Of a DNA stretch of 64,000 bases, positions 15,158-24,337 are shown one piece after another. Below the pieces are notes generated by a model. It saw only the letters and a program-made list of their open reading frames with translations, searched no databases and had not been told where the DNA came from. Positions within the stretch are counted from its first letter, which is position 1; every line of letters starts with the position of its first letter. The position numbers were made by a program, and so were the translations under genes. Source of the DNA: Phocaeicola faecalis (lineage in GTDB: Bacteria; Bacteroidota; Bacteroidia; Bacteroidales; Bacteroidaceae). The DNA is taken from the NCBI RefSeq assembly GCF_021730445.1, contig NZ_JADNRM010000001.1, forward strand, positions 449,004 through 513,003, in the 5' to 3' direction.

Positions 15158-17824
15158 CTAAAGCTTATGGATTACTTTCATCAGTTGCTCACCTAAACCG
15201 ATGGTATAACCTTGTGAGACAAATACCACACGGTTAAAGGTATCGCCAATAATAAACATAGGCAGAATAGTCTTGTTAGGCAGCTTCATACCTTCAGCAA
15301 TCTGTTTCTGGATAGCACCGTCTGCATCTATACCATAAGTAATAGTGGAAGGCAATCCCGGAAATTCTTCAGGTCGGAACTTTTTGAACTGTTCTTCATT
15401 GGGAAATAACAATACGATACTTCTACCCCACTGCTCAAAATCTTTGCTCAATGCTGCAATATCACGCAATGCATGGTTGGTGGGTTCCTGACCGGCTCCC
15501 AATACTGCCACGATATAATAACCGCGTCCGGTGGTAGAAAGGATGGATTTCAACTCATTGCTATCAATCGGCTTATAAAGAGACTCGGAATTGAAATTAC
15601 CAATTACCTGAACATCATCCTTGCTTTCGCGCATCACCAAATCAACAGTCATTGTTTCTCCCGGCTTGATGGTAAAGAAAGTGATATCAGAAAGCACACC
15701 ACCGTTTGCCAGACGAGTTCCCGTCACCATCATATAATTACCTTCATCAAGTGCCGTCCCGTTTTTCAGCAAATTGCTCCAGGTAGCACCACCTCCCATG
15801 TCGATATCACCTTCGTCATAATTCAATAATTGCAAGGTTCCTTCGGGAGTCACCTTTGAGATAGTGAAATGAGAATAGTATTTGGGATCTTCCAATGATT
15901 TGATGGGTGTATATTTTGCAATCAGTTTGCCTGTTTGTGCGGCAGACGGAGAAACAGCCTCAAAGTCTACATCAACCGGTCTGTCATCGCCTATAATTAG
16001 TTGTACTTTACCCGTCACCTCATCAATACGTGCCGGAATCCCCATACTGCGTGCCATCGATACAAAGAAAATATCACGGCTATGCGCATCAGCCACACGA
16101 GCACGCCATACTCCGGCAGGAGAAATCGGCGCACCACCCAAATTACAGTTTTTGTCCACCTGAATACTGTCGGCCACCCAAGTAGCCAGCTTCATCGGGT
16201 CGGCACGGAACGCTTCCATTTCTTGTTTTGAAATAACCTTACCGAAGAAAGACTTATACGGAGTCAGCATTTCATTACTTACACGTGGATTGCGGACAAA
16301 ACGACGGAAATACTCTGCATTTTCACAAAGACGGGACTGCATGTGGTCTACCAACACTTCAAGACTGACATCACGCAAGTCTTTAGATGAAATTCTCTGC
16401 AGAAGGTCTATCCCACCCTTTTTGGATTTGTCGGAACGCAAACGGGCAAGGAAATCACGGATTACCAGATGATTACCACGTGACGCAACCAAAATCTTAG
16501 CCACGGCCTCTTCATCCAACTTATATTCCTTCGCAAAGTTACGGGCCGATTCATCACTCATAAACGTAGCGACATACGCATTGCGGATAGAATCTTCCTG
16601 TGCCATCCGGCGATTATTTTCCGCACGCTGTTCGGGAGTAACCTCAGGCATATTGGCACCTTCGGCAGGAGGTACAATATCCACTTCCATCCTATAATTA
16701 TCTCCTGCTGTTTTATCCAGCTTCACGGTCAGATTATTATCTTTTCCAAACGAGAGTTTGGAATATCCAAACTTACCGTCCTTAGAGGCCCACACCAGCA
16801 TATCACCTTTACCGGCAGTAAGGAACGTTTTTCCCTGAGCATCTGTCTGTTTATGGGCTACAGTATAAAATTCAGCATAATTATATACTTTGAATTCCAC
16901 CTTTGCGTCAGTCACCGGATTGCCCTCGGCATCCACTACGGTCACCTCGGCTTTAGCTGTCGGCGCATAATTATCTATTACATTGATTTCTGTATAATTG
17001 GGCGTTTCATACATTACTTCTTCCGGTCCATTGTATCGACCGAACACTTTTGTATGCATCAACATCCCACGTGAAGCCGGTGCGTTAAACCAGCCTAAAT
17101 CCAAAACCGGTTCGGGCTCACACGCACCAAAGAAATGCCATTTTCCATCTACCCAAGCTTCCACCCAGGCATGATTATCATCTGTATGTGCCCAACGGGG
17201 CGTATAAACCTGACGGGCCGGAATACCTACCGAACGGAGTGCAGCTACCGTGAAAGTCGATTCCTCACCGCAACGCCCGTAGGCCGTCTTTACAGAAGCG
17301 AGTGGAGAACTGGTACGTGCATCGGATGGCGTGTAGACTACTTTTTCATGACACCAGTGGTTTACCTCCAGCACGGCATCATGTAATGAAAGTCCCTTTA
17401 CCCGATTCTTTAACTCTTCATAGAACACCTTACGGCTATCGTCCAAGTTTTCATTATTCACCCGGACTGGCAGAACGAAATGACGGAACTCACGCTCCGG
17501 AATTGTTTTTCCCCATGGCATCTCCTCACGAGCCTTCAATGAGTAATCAATATTTTCCAGATAATACTCACCGGAATAGTCCGTAATGTCTCCTAATGGC
17601 ATATAGGCATATAGGAAGGTCATAGCTTCCCGCTGTTCATCACTCATCGGTTGTTCGAACACCTGAAACAGGTCTCCGTGCGACAACTTTGAACGCCGGG
17701 TTTCAAAGTCTTGCTGAACGGCATCCCGTTCGGCAGCATCACTTATCAAATGTTTGTTGTTGGTGCACGAGGTAAAACTCAGCATTAAACTAAGCCCTGT
17801 GGCACATAGAGCCAATAACTTCAT
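15158..17824 (-). CDS. Large transglutaminase-like lipoprotein
   Basis: An 888-residue exported protein. The signal ends in SFTSC with lipobox cysteine C20, so it is probably a lipoprotein. A transglutaminase-like cysteine-protease fold follows (about 150-240), with AYGRCGEES (C185) and DDNHAWVEAWVDGKWHFFG (H218). Next comes an Ig-like or carboxypeptidase-regulatory domain (290-370, EVTVVDAEGNPVTDAKVEF), a helical stretch, further beta regions, and a final region (about 770-888) that resembles a thioredoxin-like fold without a CxxC pair. Relatives in Bacteroides are of unknown role, possibly peptide or peptidoglycan processing. Own promoter at 17862-17893. Confidence 0.82.
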   Translation of the reverse strand: MKLLALCATGLSLMLSFTSCTNNKHLISDAAERDAVQQDFETRRSKLSHGDLFQVFEQPMSDEQREAMTFLYAYMPLGDITDYSGEYYLENIDYSLKAREEMPWGKTIPEREFRHFVLPVRVNNENLDDSRKVFYEELKNRVKGLSLHDAVLEVNHWCHEKVVYTPSDARTSSPLASVKTAYGRCGEESTFTVAALRSVGIPARQVYTPRWAHTDDNHAWVEAWVDGKWHFFGACEPEPVLDLGWFNAPASRGMLMHTKVFGRYNGPEEVMYETPNYTEINVIDNYAPTAKAEVTVVDAEGNPVTDAKVEFKVYNYAEFYTVAHKQTDAQGKTFLTAGKGDMLVWASKDGKFGYSKLSFGKDNNLTVKLDKTAGDNYRMEVDIVPPAEGANMPEVTPEQRAENNRRMAQEDSIRNAYVATFMSDESARNFAKEYKLDEEAVAKILVASRGNHLVIRDFLARLRSDKSKKGGIDLLQRISSKDLRDVSLEVLVDHMQSRLCENAEYFRRFVRNPRVSNEMLTPYKSFFGKVISKQEMEAFRADPMKLATWVADSIQVDKNCNLGGAPISPAGVWRARVADAHSRDIFFVSMARSMGIPARIDEVTGKVQLIIGDDRPVDVDFEAVSPSAAQTGKLIAKYTPIKSLEDPKYYSHFTISKVTPEGTLQLLNYDEGDIDMGGGATWSNLLKNGTALDEGNYMMVTGTRLANGGVLSDITFFTIKPGETMTVDLVMRESKDDVQVIGNFNSESLYKPIDSNELKSILSTTGRGYYIVAVLGAGQEPTNHALRDIAALSKDFEQWGRSIVLLFPNEEQFKKFRPEEFPGLPSTITYGIDADGAIQKQIAEGMKLPNKTILPMFIIGDTFNRVVFVSQGYTIGLGEQLMKVIHKL

Positions 17825-17861
17825 GTTGTTAATTAATTAAGTTAGCAATTATTATTGGCTA

Positions 17862-17893
17862 CAAAGATAAAACTTTTTAGCAGGAATGCGAAA
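17862..17893 (-). promoter_or_regulatory. Promoter of the transglutaminase-like gene
   Basis: Minus-strand TATCTTTG (17862-17869) with a TTTC -33 element at 17890-17893, spacer 20 bp; 38 bp from the start codon. Confidence 0.65.
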
Positions 17894-17919
17894 ATAAATA
17901 TTTTTAAGTGTCCTAAAAG

Positions 17920-18675
17920 CTATTTATCTGCAGAAACATTATGCTGAGGAGTATCGCCATCCACCGTTTGCTTTTCATAATATTCTTGTTTCCGCTTATT
18001 TGCCTGCTGCACCAGGCTGGTGACATACACAGTAAAGATAGGAAACATCATCATTCCAAGCGCAGCCAGCACCACCGAAAGTATCTTACCGGTCGGAGTC
18101 ACGGCATAAATATTGCTACCCACTGTGGTCACGTCCATAAATGCCCACCACAATGCACTCCAATAATCGGTCACCATCGGGTTCACCTTATGCTCCAGCA
18201 CAAAAAATATCAGACTGGCAAAATAAACTGTTGCCATCAACATAGTGATATAGGAAGTGAACAAACCCGAAGCTTTGCTCCCCGAGAGCCACCCCACCAC
18301 AATGGCCAACGCATACCCTCCTCTTAAGAGAGGTATAAAACGAAGGAAATAACTTATCTCCGGAGAAAAAGTGATGTGATAATAATCAATGATATTCAGA
18401 TATGGAATAGAAACCAGCAAGAAGATAAAGTGACTGCTCAGGTATCTCCACTTATCGGGTGCCAGAAAGAATTCAAGCAGAAAATCAAAAAGGAAAAACA
18501 TACATATCCAAAACTGTATCCTGAGATAACTCCCCTGATTAAGAAAAGGAATGTTGTGAAAAGTATCTATCGAAATACTTATAATTAAAAAAAGAGACAG
18601 ACAGAGGATTAAGACATGCAAAATCCCATAAATTCCTTTTCGGGAATAGATAAAAGAAGAAAATGCTGTTTTCAT
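17920..18675 (-). CDS. Ion channel of the voltage-gated K+ type with altered selectivity filter
   Basis: A 251-residue inner-membrane protein with six helices: four forming an S1-S4-like part (about 15-130), then two pore helices around a re-entrant loop (145-225). The loop reads WWAFMDVTTVGSNIYAVTP (176-193); compare TVGYGD of potassium channels: the YGD is replaced by SNI, so ion selectivity is uncertain. The S4-like helix (FLRFIPLLRGGYAL) has only two arginines, so voltage sensing is doubtful. A cytoplasmic tail of about 30 residues follows. Bacteroides gad loci commonly include such a channel; here it diverges from gadC with a 163-bp spacer. A role in charge balance during acid stress is inferred. 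Confidence 0.85.
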   Translation of the reverse strand: MKTAFSSFIYSRKGIYGILHVLILCLSLFLIISISIDTFHNIPFLNQGSYLRIQFWICMFFLFDFLLEFFLAPDKWRYLSSHFIFLLVSIPYLNIIDYYHITFSPEISYFLRFIPLLRGGYALAIVVGWLSGSKASGLFTSYITMLMATVYFASLIFFVLEHKVNPMVTDYWSALWWAFMDVTTVGSNIYAVTPTGKILSVVLAALGMMMFPIFTVYVTSLVQQANKRKQEYYEKQTVDGDTPQHNVSADK

Positions 18676-18838
18676 AAACTATACCAATTTATTATTGTTT
18701 CCCCTAAAACACTCCGGAATAGCGCTTTGTTTACTCGGCAAAACCGGGGGTTAATAAACCTAAACGGATAAACATCAATTCAGGGAGGTTGTTATAGACA
18801 CGTAACAAAAACAAATATATTTTTTAAACCTAAACTTT

Positions 18839-20332
18839 ATGGCAAACATTAGCAAATCAGTCAAGCTCGGGGTGTTTACCCTCGCAATTATGAATGTGAC
18901 TGCGGTTGTTTCCCTTCGCGGGCTACCTGCAGAAGCCGAATATGGACTGAGTTCGGCATTTTATTATCTTTTTGCAGCCATCGTCTTCCTGATACCTACT
19001 TCATTGGTAGCGGCAGAGCTGGCAGCAATGTTTCAGGACAAACAAGGTGGTGTATTCCGCTGGGTTGGTGAGGCATACGGAAAGAAGTGGGGCTTCCTGG
19101 CTATATTCCTTCAATGGGTGGAAAGTACAATCTGGTATCCTACGGTATTAACTTTCGGAGCGGTGGCTTTGGCTTTTATCGGCACAAACGATGCCCACGA
19201 TATGTCACTGGCCTCCAACCGCTATTACTCATTGGCGGTAGTGCTTATCATTTACTGGCTTGCCACTTTCATTTCACTGAAAGGAATGGGCTGGGTAGGA
19301 AAAGTGGCCAAAGTGGGCGGTATGGTGGGTACCATCATTCCGGCAGGCCTATTAATGGTACTGGCGGTTATTTATCTGGCATCGGGCGGACAAAGCCAAA
19401 TGAACTTTGACGGCAACTTCTTCCCCGATTTCAGTAATTTCGACAATCTGGTACTTGCATCCAGTATTTTCCTTTTCTATGCCGGTATGGAAATGGGCGG
19501 TATCCATGTAAAAGATATGGAGAACCCGGCCAAGAATTATCCGAAGGCTGTATTTATCGGTGCTGCCATCACAGTTGCCATCTTCGTACTGGGTACTTTC
19601 GCATTGGGTATCATTATCCCGGAAAAGGATATCAACCTGACTCAGAGTTTGCTGGTCGGCTTCGACAACTACTTTAAGTATGTACATGCTTCCTGGTTGT
19701 CTCCTATCATTGCCGTTGCATTGGCATTCGGTGTGTTGGCAGGTGTACTGACTTGGGTAGCCGGTCCGTCCAAAGGTATCTTTGCCGTAGGTAAAGCAGG
19801 TTATTTACCTCCGTTCTTCCAGAAAACCAATAACAACGGCGTGCAGAAGAATATCTTGTTAATCCAAGGTTTGGCTGTAACATTACTCAGTTTGTTATTC
19901 GTAGTCATGCCTTCCGTACAGAGCTTCTATCAGATTCTGTCTCAGCTCACCGTATTATTGTACCTCATCATGTACCTGTTGATGTTTAGCGGTGCCATTT
20001 ATCTGCGCTATAACATGAAAAAGGCTCCACGTCCTTTCCGCATCGGCAGTAAAGGCAACGGTTTGATGTGGTTCATTGCCGGACTCGGTTTCTGCGGTTC
20101 CTTACTGGCATTCGTGCTCAGTTTCATTCCGCCCAGCCAGATTTCAATCGGCAGTAACACCGTATGGTTTGCCGTACTGATTATAGGATGTATCGTTGTT
20201 GTTTCTGCTCCGTTCATTATCTATGCATCCCGTAAACCGTCATGGGTAGACAAGAACACACAGTTTGAGCCCTTCCACTGGGAAGAACAAGCTGCTCCTG
20301 CAGACACCAAGACAACCGGAGAAACAAAATAA
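18839..20332 (+). CDS. gadC: Glutamate/GABA antiporter
   Basis: A 497-residue inner-membrane APC-superfamily permease with 12 predicted helices. The start, VKLGVFTLAIMNVTAVVSLRGLPAEAEYGLSS, is the GadC-type helix 1, and FRWVGEAYGKKWGFLAIFLQW is the helix 2/3 region. It exchanges external glutamate (or glutamine) for internal GABA, completing the acid-resistance cycle with GadB and glutaminase. A hydrophilic tail (about 465-497) corresponds to the C-plug that closes the channel at neutral pH in E. coli GadC. The gene is 6 kb from glsA, interrupted by unrelated genes. The leader shares AACCTAAACTTTA with gadB. Confidence 0.94.
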   Translation: MANISKSVKLGVFTLAIMNVTAVVSLRGLPAEAEYGLSSAFYYLFAAIVFLIPTSLVAAELAAMFQDKQGGVFRWVGEAYGKKWGFLAIFLQWVESTIWYPTVLTFGAVALAFIGTNDAHDMSLASNRYYSLAVVLIIYWLATFISLKGMGWVGKVAKVGGMVGTIIPAGLLMVLAVIYLASGGQSQMNFDGNFFPDFSNFDNLVLASSIFLFYAGMEMGGIHVKDMENPAKNYPKAVFIGAAITVAIFVLGTFALGIIIPEKDINLTQSLLVGFDNYFKYVHASWLSPIIAVALAFGVLAGVLTWVAGPSKGIFAVGKAGYLPPFFQKTNNNGVQKNILLIQGLAVTLLSLLFVVMPSVQSFYQILSQLTVLLYLIMYLLMFSGAIYLRYNMKKAPRPFRIGSKGNGLMWFIAGLGFCGSLLAFVLSFIPPSQISIGSNTVWFAVLIIGCIVVVSAPFIIYASRKPSWVDKNTQFEPFHWEEQAAPADTKTTGETK

Positions 20333-20369
20333 GTTATCTCCCATGCTTCTACTTTGGGAAGAAGATGAA

Positions 20370-20460
20370 TGTCAAAACTTCCCTTTTATCGAAATCACCC
20401 TCGCTACAACTGTCTGTGGCGAGGGTGATTTTTAGTTTATGAGCGTTTCGACACACTCTC
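20370..20460. repeat. Palindromic intergenic repeat, copy A (also acts as gadC terminator)
   Basis: About 91 bp containing an inner perfect stem AAATCACCCTCGC (20392-20404) and GCGAGGGTGATTT (20419-20431) followed by a T run, flanked by outer arms (GTCAAAACTTCCC and the near-complementary GTTTCGACACAC). The reverse complement aligns closely with 60463-60560, differing at roughly one base in eight. It lies just past the gadC stop. Confidence 0.85.
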
Positions 20461-20520
20461 TTTTTCTCTTTCGGCCTACATTTATTTCCCTCCCATTCTT
20501 CCTATTCAAGAAAACATTCC

Positions 20521-20528
20521 TATATTTG
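20521..20528 (+). promoter_or_regulatory. -7 box of the histidine kinase gene
   Basis: TATATTTG fits TAnnTTTG, 35 bp before the ATG at 20564. Confidence 0.6.
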
Positions 20529-20563
20529 CGGAGTAATTATCTTCAATATTACTCTTTAATGAT

Positions 20564-22840
20564 ATGAAAATGTTGGGTTATGGATTTATTGTGATGCTGC
20601 TATTGGTATGCCTTCCCGGGTGTACTTATTCCCCTCGTTCGTCCCAATATAAAATAGCGCTTATCCATTCTTACCAGAAAGGTTACAGCAATGCCGAACG
20701 GATTAACAGACTCTTTGTCGATGAATTAAAGAGAAACGGATTGCAATGTAAAATTAAAAGTTATTATCTCAACTGCGAAAAATACAACAGCATAGATGAA
20801 GAACGTCGCATCTCCAGATTCATTGACGATTCAAGTGTATGGGGGGCCGATTTAATAGCAGTCCTTGACGACCAAGCCACTTACTCACTGATGGCGTGCA
20901 ATCATCCGAAAGTCAGAGAAATACCTGTCGTCTTCAGCGGAGTGAACTATCCCAATATGGAGCTGCTGCAACAATACCCCAATGTAACCGGATACATTGA
21001 CAAGCCCGATTACCTTAAGACTTGCCAAATGATTGAACGAATCATGGGAAAAGTATGTATCCATGTCATTAAAGGAGGTACTTTTCTGGATCGAATTATA
21101 TGGCAAGACTTGGAAGAACAATGCGGAGGGCACAATATCAACATACGAGACAGGGTAAACGAACAGACATTACATATATCACCGGATTCATTAGAGAATA
21201 AAAAGTTCTCTCCTTTTGATTCGGAAAAGCCGGCAGAACTTTCCTATCTCGATACGACTATGATTGCCAAACTGGTCAGCGACTCCGTCCCCGCACGCCG
21301 GTTGCTGTGGATGGCTAGCGGAGTCTTCGATTATTCCTTGTTTCTATATACCAAACGTGATTTCACCACTTTACGCATCGGCAGTTTGTTCGACAATCCC
21401 GGGTTTGAGACTATAAACGAAGGGTTCGGAGCAAATGATTATATGCTCGGAGGCTATTTTGCACCTATCGAAACTCAAATAAAAGATATGGCGGCAGGAA
21501 TAAGAGAGAGACTGGACAAGAAGATGCCTGGTCAGCAATTGCAGCAATGTGCCAAACAGTATGTTGTCAATTGGGGAACTTTGGAAAAGTTTAAAATAGC
21601 AGAAGAAAGGATTCCCAAGGAGTATATCATCATGTACAAACCTTTCAGCAAAGAATATTCCAGTCTTATCCTGAGCATTAGAATTGCTGTCGGCATCCTC
21701 CTGTTGATATTCGTGAGTTACCTTATTTATATATATGGACGGGAGAAAAAACGAAAACAAGATGCTTTGCGCAACTTAAAATATGAGCATGAGTTACTGA
21801 GTCTGGCCATGGAAAGCGGAAACACGTATGCATGGCGGTTTGATGGAGAGAAAGCTGTTTTCGATTCACAGTTTTGCGAACTGATTCATCATGACTCTAC
21901 ACAAATGAGCATCGAAGAAATGACCAACTTCATTCATCCCGACGAGCGGAGGAAATTCCTGCATCAGGTAGCCCACCTGTCAGACTATCCCAAACGGACA
22001 GCACAATACCGCTGTAAGTTTGCAGATGAATATCAATGGTGGGAATTTCGCTACAAACAGATTTATCACAATGACAAGACTCACCTCATCACCGGCCTAC
22101 TGCAAAATATTCAGGAGGTAAAAGATAAGGAGGAAGAGTTGATTCAGGCCCGCAAGATTGCAGAGCAGGCAGAGTTAAAGCAATCTTTTCTAGATAATAT
22201 GAGCCACGAGATACGCACTCCTCTCAATGCCATCACCGGGTTCTCCAATCTGCTGACTACGGAAAAAGACCTTTCGGAAGAAGAGAGACAGGAATTTGTC
22301 TCCATCATCAATGACAATACCGATTTATTGTTGAAACTGGTTAATGATGTACTGGAATTATCACGCATCGAATCCGGCAATATGTCATTCAGTTACCGGG
22401 AAGAAAGTGTCCGTTCCTTGCTCAACAGCATTTACAGCACTCATCAACTGATGATTTTGCCACCCTTGGAATTTATCAAAGAGTTTCCCGAAGAAGATGT
22501 ACTTGTACGCATAGACAATATGCGCATGACACAGGTCATCACTAATTTCCTCAACAACGCCAGGAAATTCACGAAGAACGGATTTATCACCTTAGGATAC
22601 CGCCATCAACCGGCTACCCATGAAGTACATATCTTTGTAGAGGATACCGGAGCCGGTATTCCGAAAGAAGAACAGCAAATCATATTCGACCGGTTCTATA
22701 AACATAATGAGTTCTCACAAGGAGTGGGGCTCGGCCTGTCCATCTGTAAAGTGATTGTTGAAAAGATGCAGGGACGCATCGAGGTTACTTCCGAAGTAGA
22801 CAAGGGCAGCCGTTTTACCATCGTACTGCCCTGTCTGTAA
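20564..22840 (+). CDS. Membrane sensor histidine kinase with ABC-substrate-binding-like sensor domain
   Basis: A 758-residue protein. The N-terminal signal ends in CLPGC (C20, possible lipobox). Residues 28-350 resemble a periplasmic substrate-binding fold (KIALIHSYQKGYSNAERINRL, VVFSGVNYPN). A membrane helix lies at about 368-390, then a PAS-like region (405-520), a HisKA dimerisation domain with phospho-acceptor H548 in MSHEIRTPLNAI, and HATPase_c with N-box NFLNNARKFT, G1 VEDTGAGIP and G2 GVGLGLSICK. There is no receiver or DNA-binding domain and no adjacent response regulator, so the partner is elsewhere. If C20 is really lipidated while helix 368-390 spans the membrane, the protein is anchored twice. 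Confidence 0.88.
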   Translation: MKMLGYGFIVMLLLVCLPGCTYSPRSSQYKIALIHSYQKGYSNAERINRLFVDELKRNGLQCKIKSYYLNCEKYNSIDEERRISRFIDDSSVWGADLIAVLDDQATYSLMACNHPKVREIPVVFSGVNYPNMELLQQYPNVTGYIDKPDYLKTCQMIERIMGKVCIHVIKGGTFLDRIIWQDLEEQCGGHNINIRDRVNEQTLHISPDSLENKKFSPFDSEKPAELSYLDTTMIAKLVSDSVPARRLLWMASGVFDYSLFLYTKRDFTTLRIGSLFDNPGFETINEGFGANDYMLGGYFAPIETQIKDMAAGIRERLDKKMPGQQLQQCAKQYVVNWGTLEKFKIAEERIPKEYIIMYKPFSKEYSSLILSIRIAVGILLLIFVSYLIYIYGREKKRKQDALRNLKYEHELLSLAMESGNTYAWRFDGEKAVFDSQFCELIHHDSTQMSIEEMTNFIHPDERRKFLHQVAHLSDYPKRTAQYRCKFADEYQWWEFRYKQIYHNDKTHLITGLLQNIQEVKDKEEELIQARKIAEQAELKQSFLDNMSHEIRTPLNAITGFSNLLTTEKDLSEEERQEFVSIINDNTDLLLKLVNDVLELSRIESGNMSFSYREESVRSLLNSIYSTHQLMILPPLEFIKEFPEEDVLVRIDNMRMTQVITNFLNNARKFTKNGFITLGYRHQPATHEVHIFVEDTGAGIPKEEQQIIFDRFYKHNEFSQGVGLGLSICKVIVEKMQGRIEVTSEVDKGSRFTIVLPCL

Positions 22841-22867
22841 ATAAGTTATTCCAAATATCGCTCCACG

Positions 22868-24205
22868 TTAAGACAACGTCTTTTTCGGCAGCGTAAAATG
22901 CAAAACGATATAGCCCAACATACCGGCTATGATTGTACCGCCCAAAACACCTAATTTTGCCTGACTCAAAAGAATCGGAGACGTTTCGAATGATAAATTG
23001 GCGATAAACAGGGAAACAGTAAAACCGATACCTCCCAACAAGCAGATACCCGACAGGTTCACCCAGTTCATGCCTCTAGCCATGCTAGCCAATCCACTTC
23101 TGACAATAAGCCATGTAAAAGAGTAAATGCCGATAAATTTACCGACTACCAATCCCACCATGACCGCCCATGTGGGGGTTCCCACTTCTATTCCCCCATG
23201 ACCGGCCGTCAGCACCACACCGGCATTGGCAAAGGCAAACAAAGGAATAATCACATAATTCACTAATCCATGCAAACTGTCTTCCAATGACTGCAAAGGA
23301 GAAATCACCCTGTCGGAAGCCGATTCAATGCTCTTCAATACATTTATTTGCAACTTGCTCAGAATAATGCCTTCCTTGTCCGTGCTCGGAAATATCTCTA
23401 TGTTCTCCTTTATGCGGTTGATGTACCTACCTATCTTATAATGTGGCGTAGCCGGAATCGTAAACGCTACTATCACCCCTGCAATAGTGGCATGAATGCC
23501 GCTTTGTAAGAACAGGTACCACATCACCAGCCCCAGCAGAAGATAGAACCAACGATTGTGTATATGCAAATGATTGCCGGCACAAAGCACAAAAAGCACT
23601 CCAAAAGAATACAACAAGAAATTCACATCCAGATGGGAGGAATAAAACAAGGCTATTACCAGAATGCCGCCAATATCATCTACCACGGCAAAAGCGGTCA
23701 GAAATATCTTCAGACTGATAGGTACCCGGTTGCCGAATAAACTCAGCACCCCCAGAGAAAAAGCAATATCCGTAGCCATCGGAATAGCCAGACCGCTCTC
23801 GGCATCTGTACCCGATGTCATATAATAATAGATAATAACCGGAACAATCATACCTCCGCAAGCCGCCACTATCGGCAGCAAAGCCTGTCGAAAGCTGGAC
23901 AACTCACCCACCAATGTTTCACGCTTAATCTCCAGTCCCACACTAAAGAAGAAAATAGTCATCAAGGCATCATTGATAAAATTCATCAAGGTCATGTGGC
24001 TCCCGTTATGACTGAATAAATTGAATTCCCCTATCTGAAGATGCACCTCTTTATTCCAAAAGGCCGCATAAGCATCTCCCCAGGGCGAATTGGCTATAAT
24101 CATCGCCAGAAGTACGATAACCATCAATAGAATTCCCCCATTAATGTGATACCGAGTAGCACTTAGAAACGAAACATTCATGTTTCCGATTTTGAGTTTT
24201 TCCAT
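22868..24205 (-). CDS. nhaA: Na+/H+ antiporter NhaA
   Basis: A 445-residue inner-membrane antiporter that expels Na+ in exchange for protons. The ion-binding pair is D176-D177 in AFAVVDDIGG, and the ATDIAFSLGVL stretch holds D146, matching E. coli D163/D164 and D133. ALMTIFFFSVGLEIKRE (80-96) is the family's helix 2 region. A cytoplasmic loop of about 40 residues near the middle makes it longer than the E. coli protein (388 residues). A second antiporter lies 132 bp upstream on the same strand, and lepA beyond that. Confidence 0.95.
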   Translation of the reverse strand: MEKLKIGNMNVSFLSATRYHINGGILLMVIVLLAMIIANSPWGDAYAAFWNKEVHLQIGEFNLFSHNGSHMTLMNFINDALMTIFFFSVGLEIKRETLVGELSSFRQALLPIVAACGGMIVPVIIYYYMTSGTDAESGLAIPMATDIAFSLGVLSLFGNRVPISLKIFLTAFAVVDDIGGILVIALFYSSHLDVNFLLYSFGVLFVLCAGNHLHIHNRWFYLLLGLVMWYLFLQSGIHATIAGVIVAFTIPATPHYKIGRYINRIKENIEIFPSTDKEGIILSKLQINVLKSIESASDRVISPLQSLEDSLHGLVNYVIIPLFAFANAGVVLTAGHGGIEVGTPTWAVMVGLVVGKFIGIYSFTWLIVRSGLASMARGMNWVNLSGICLLGGIGFTVSLFIANLSFETSPILLSQAKLGVLGGTIIAGMLGYIVLHFTLPKKTLS

Positions 24206-24262
24206 GTCTTTCTCTGTTATAATATTAGATTCGTGATAAATTCTTATAAAACACGAACCTTC

Positions 24263-24287
24263 CTGTTATCTTTGAATTCAATAACAG
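24263..24287. repeat. Short inverted repeat upstream of nhaA
   Basis: CTGTTAT and ATAACAG (7 bp each) flank an 11-nt loop. It lies 58 bp before the nhaA start and 51 bp past the preceding antiporter. No T run follows, so a regulator-binding site is as likely as a terminator. Confidence 0.35.
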
Positions 24288-24337
24288 AAAGGAACGCTTT
24301 ATTGTTTGTATAAAATACTCTTCTTACAAAGTATATG

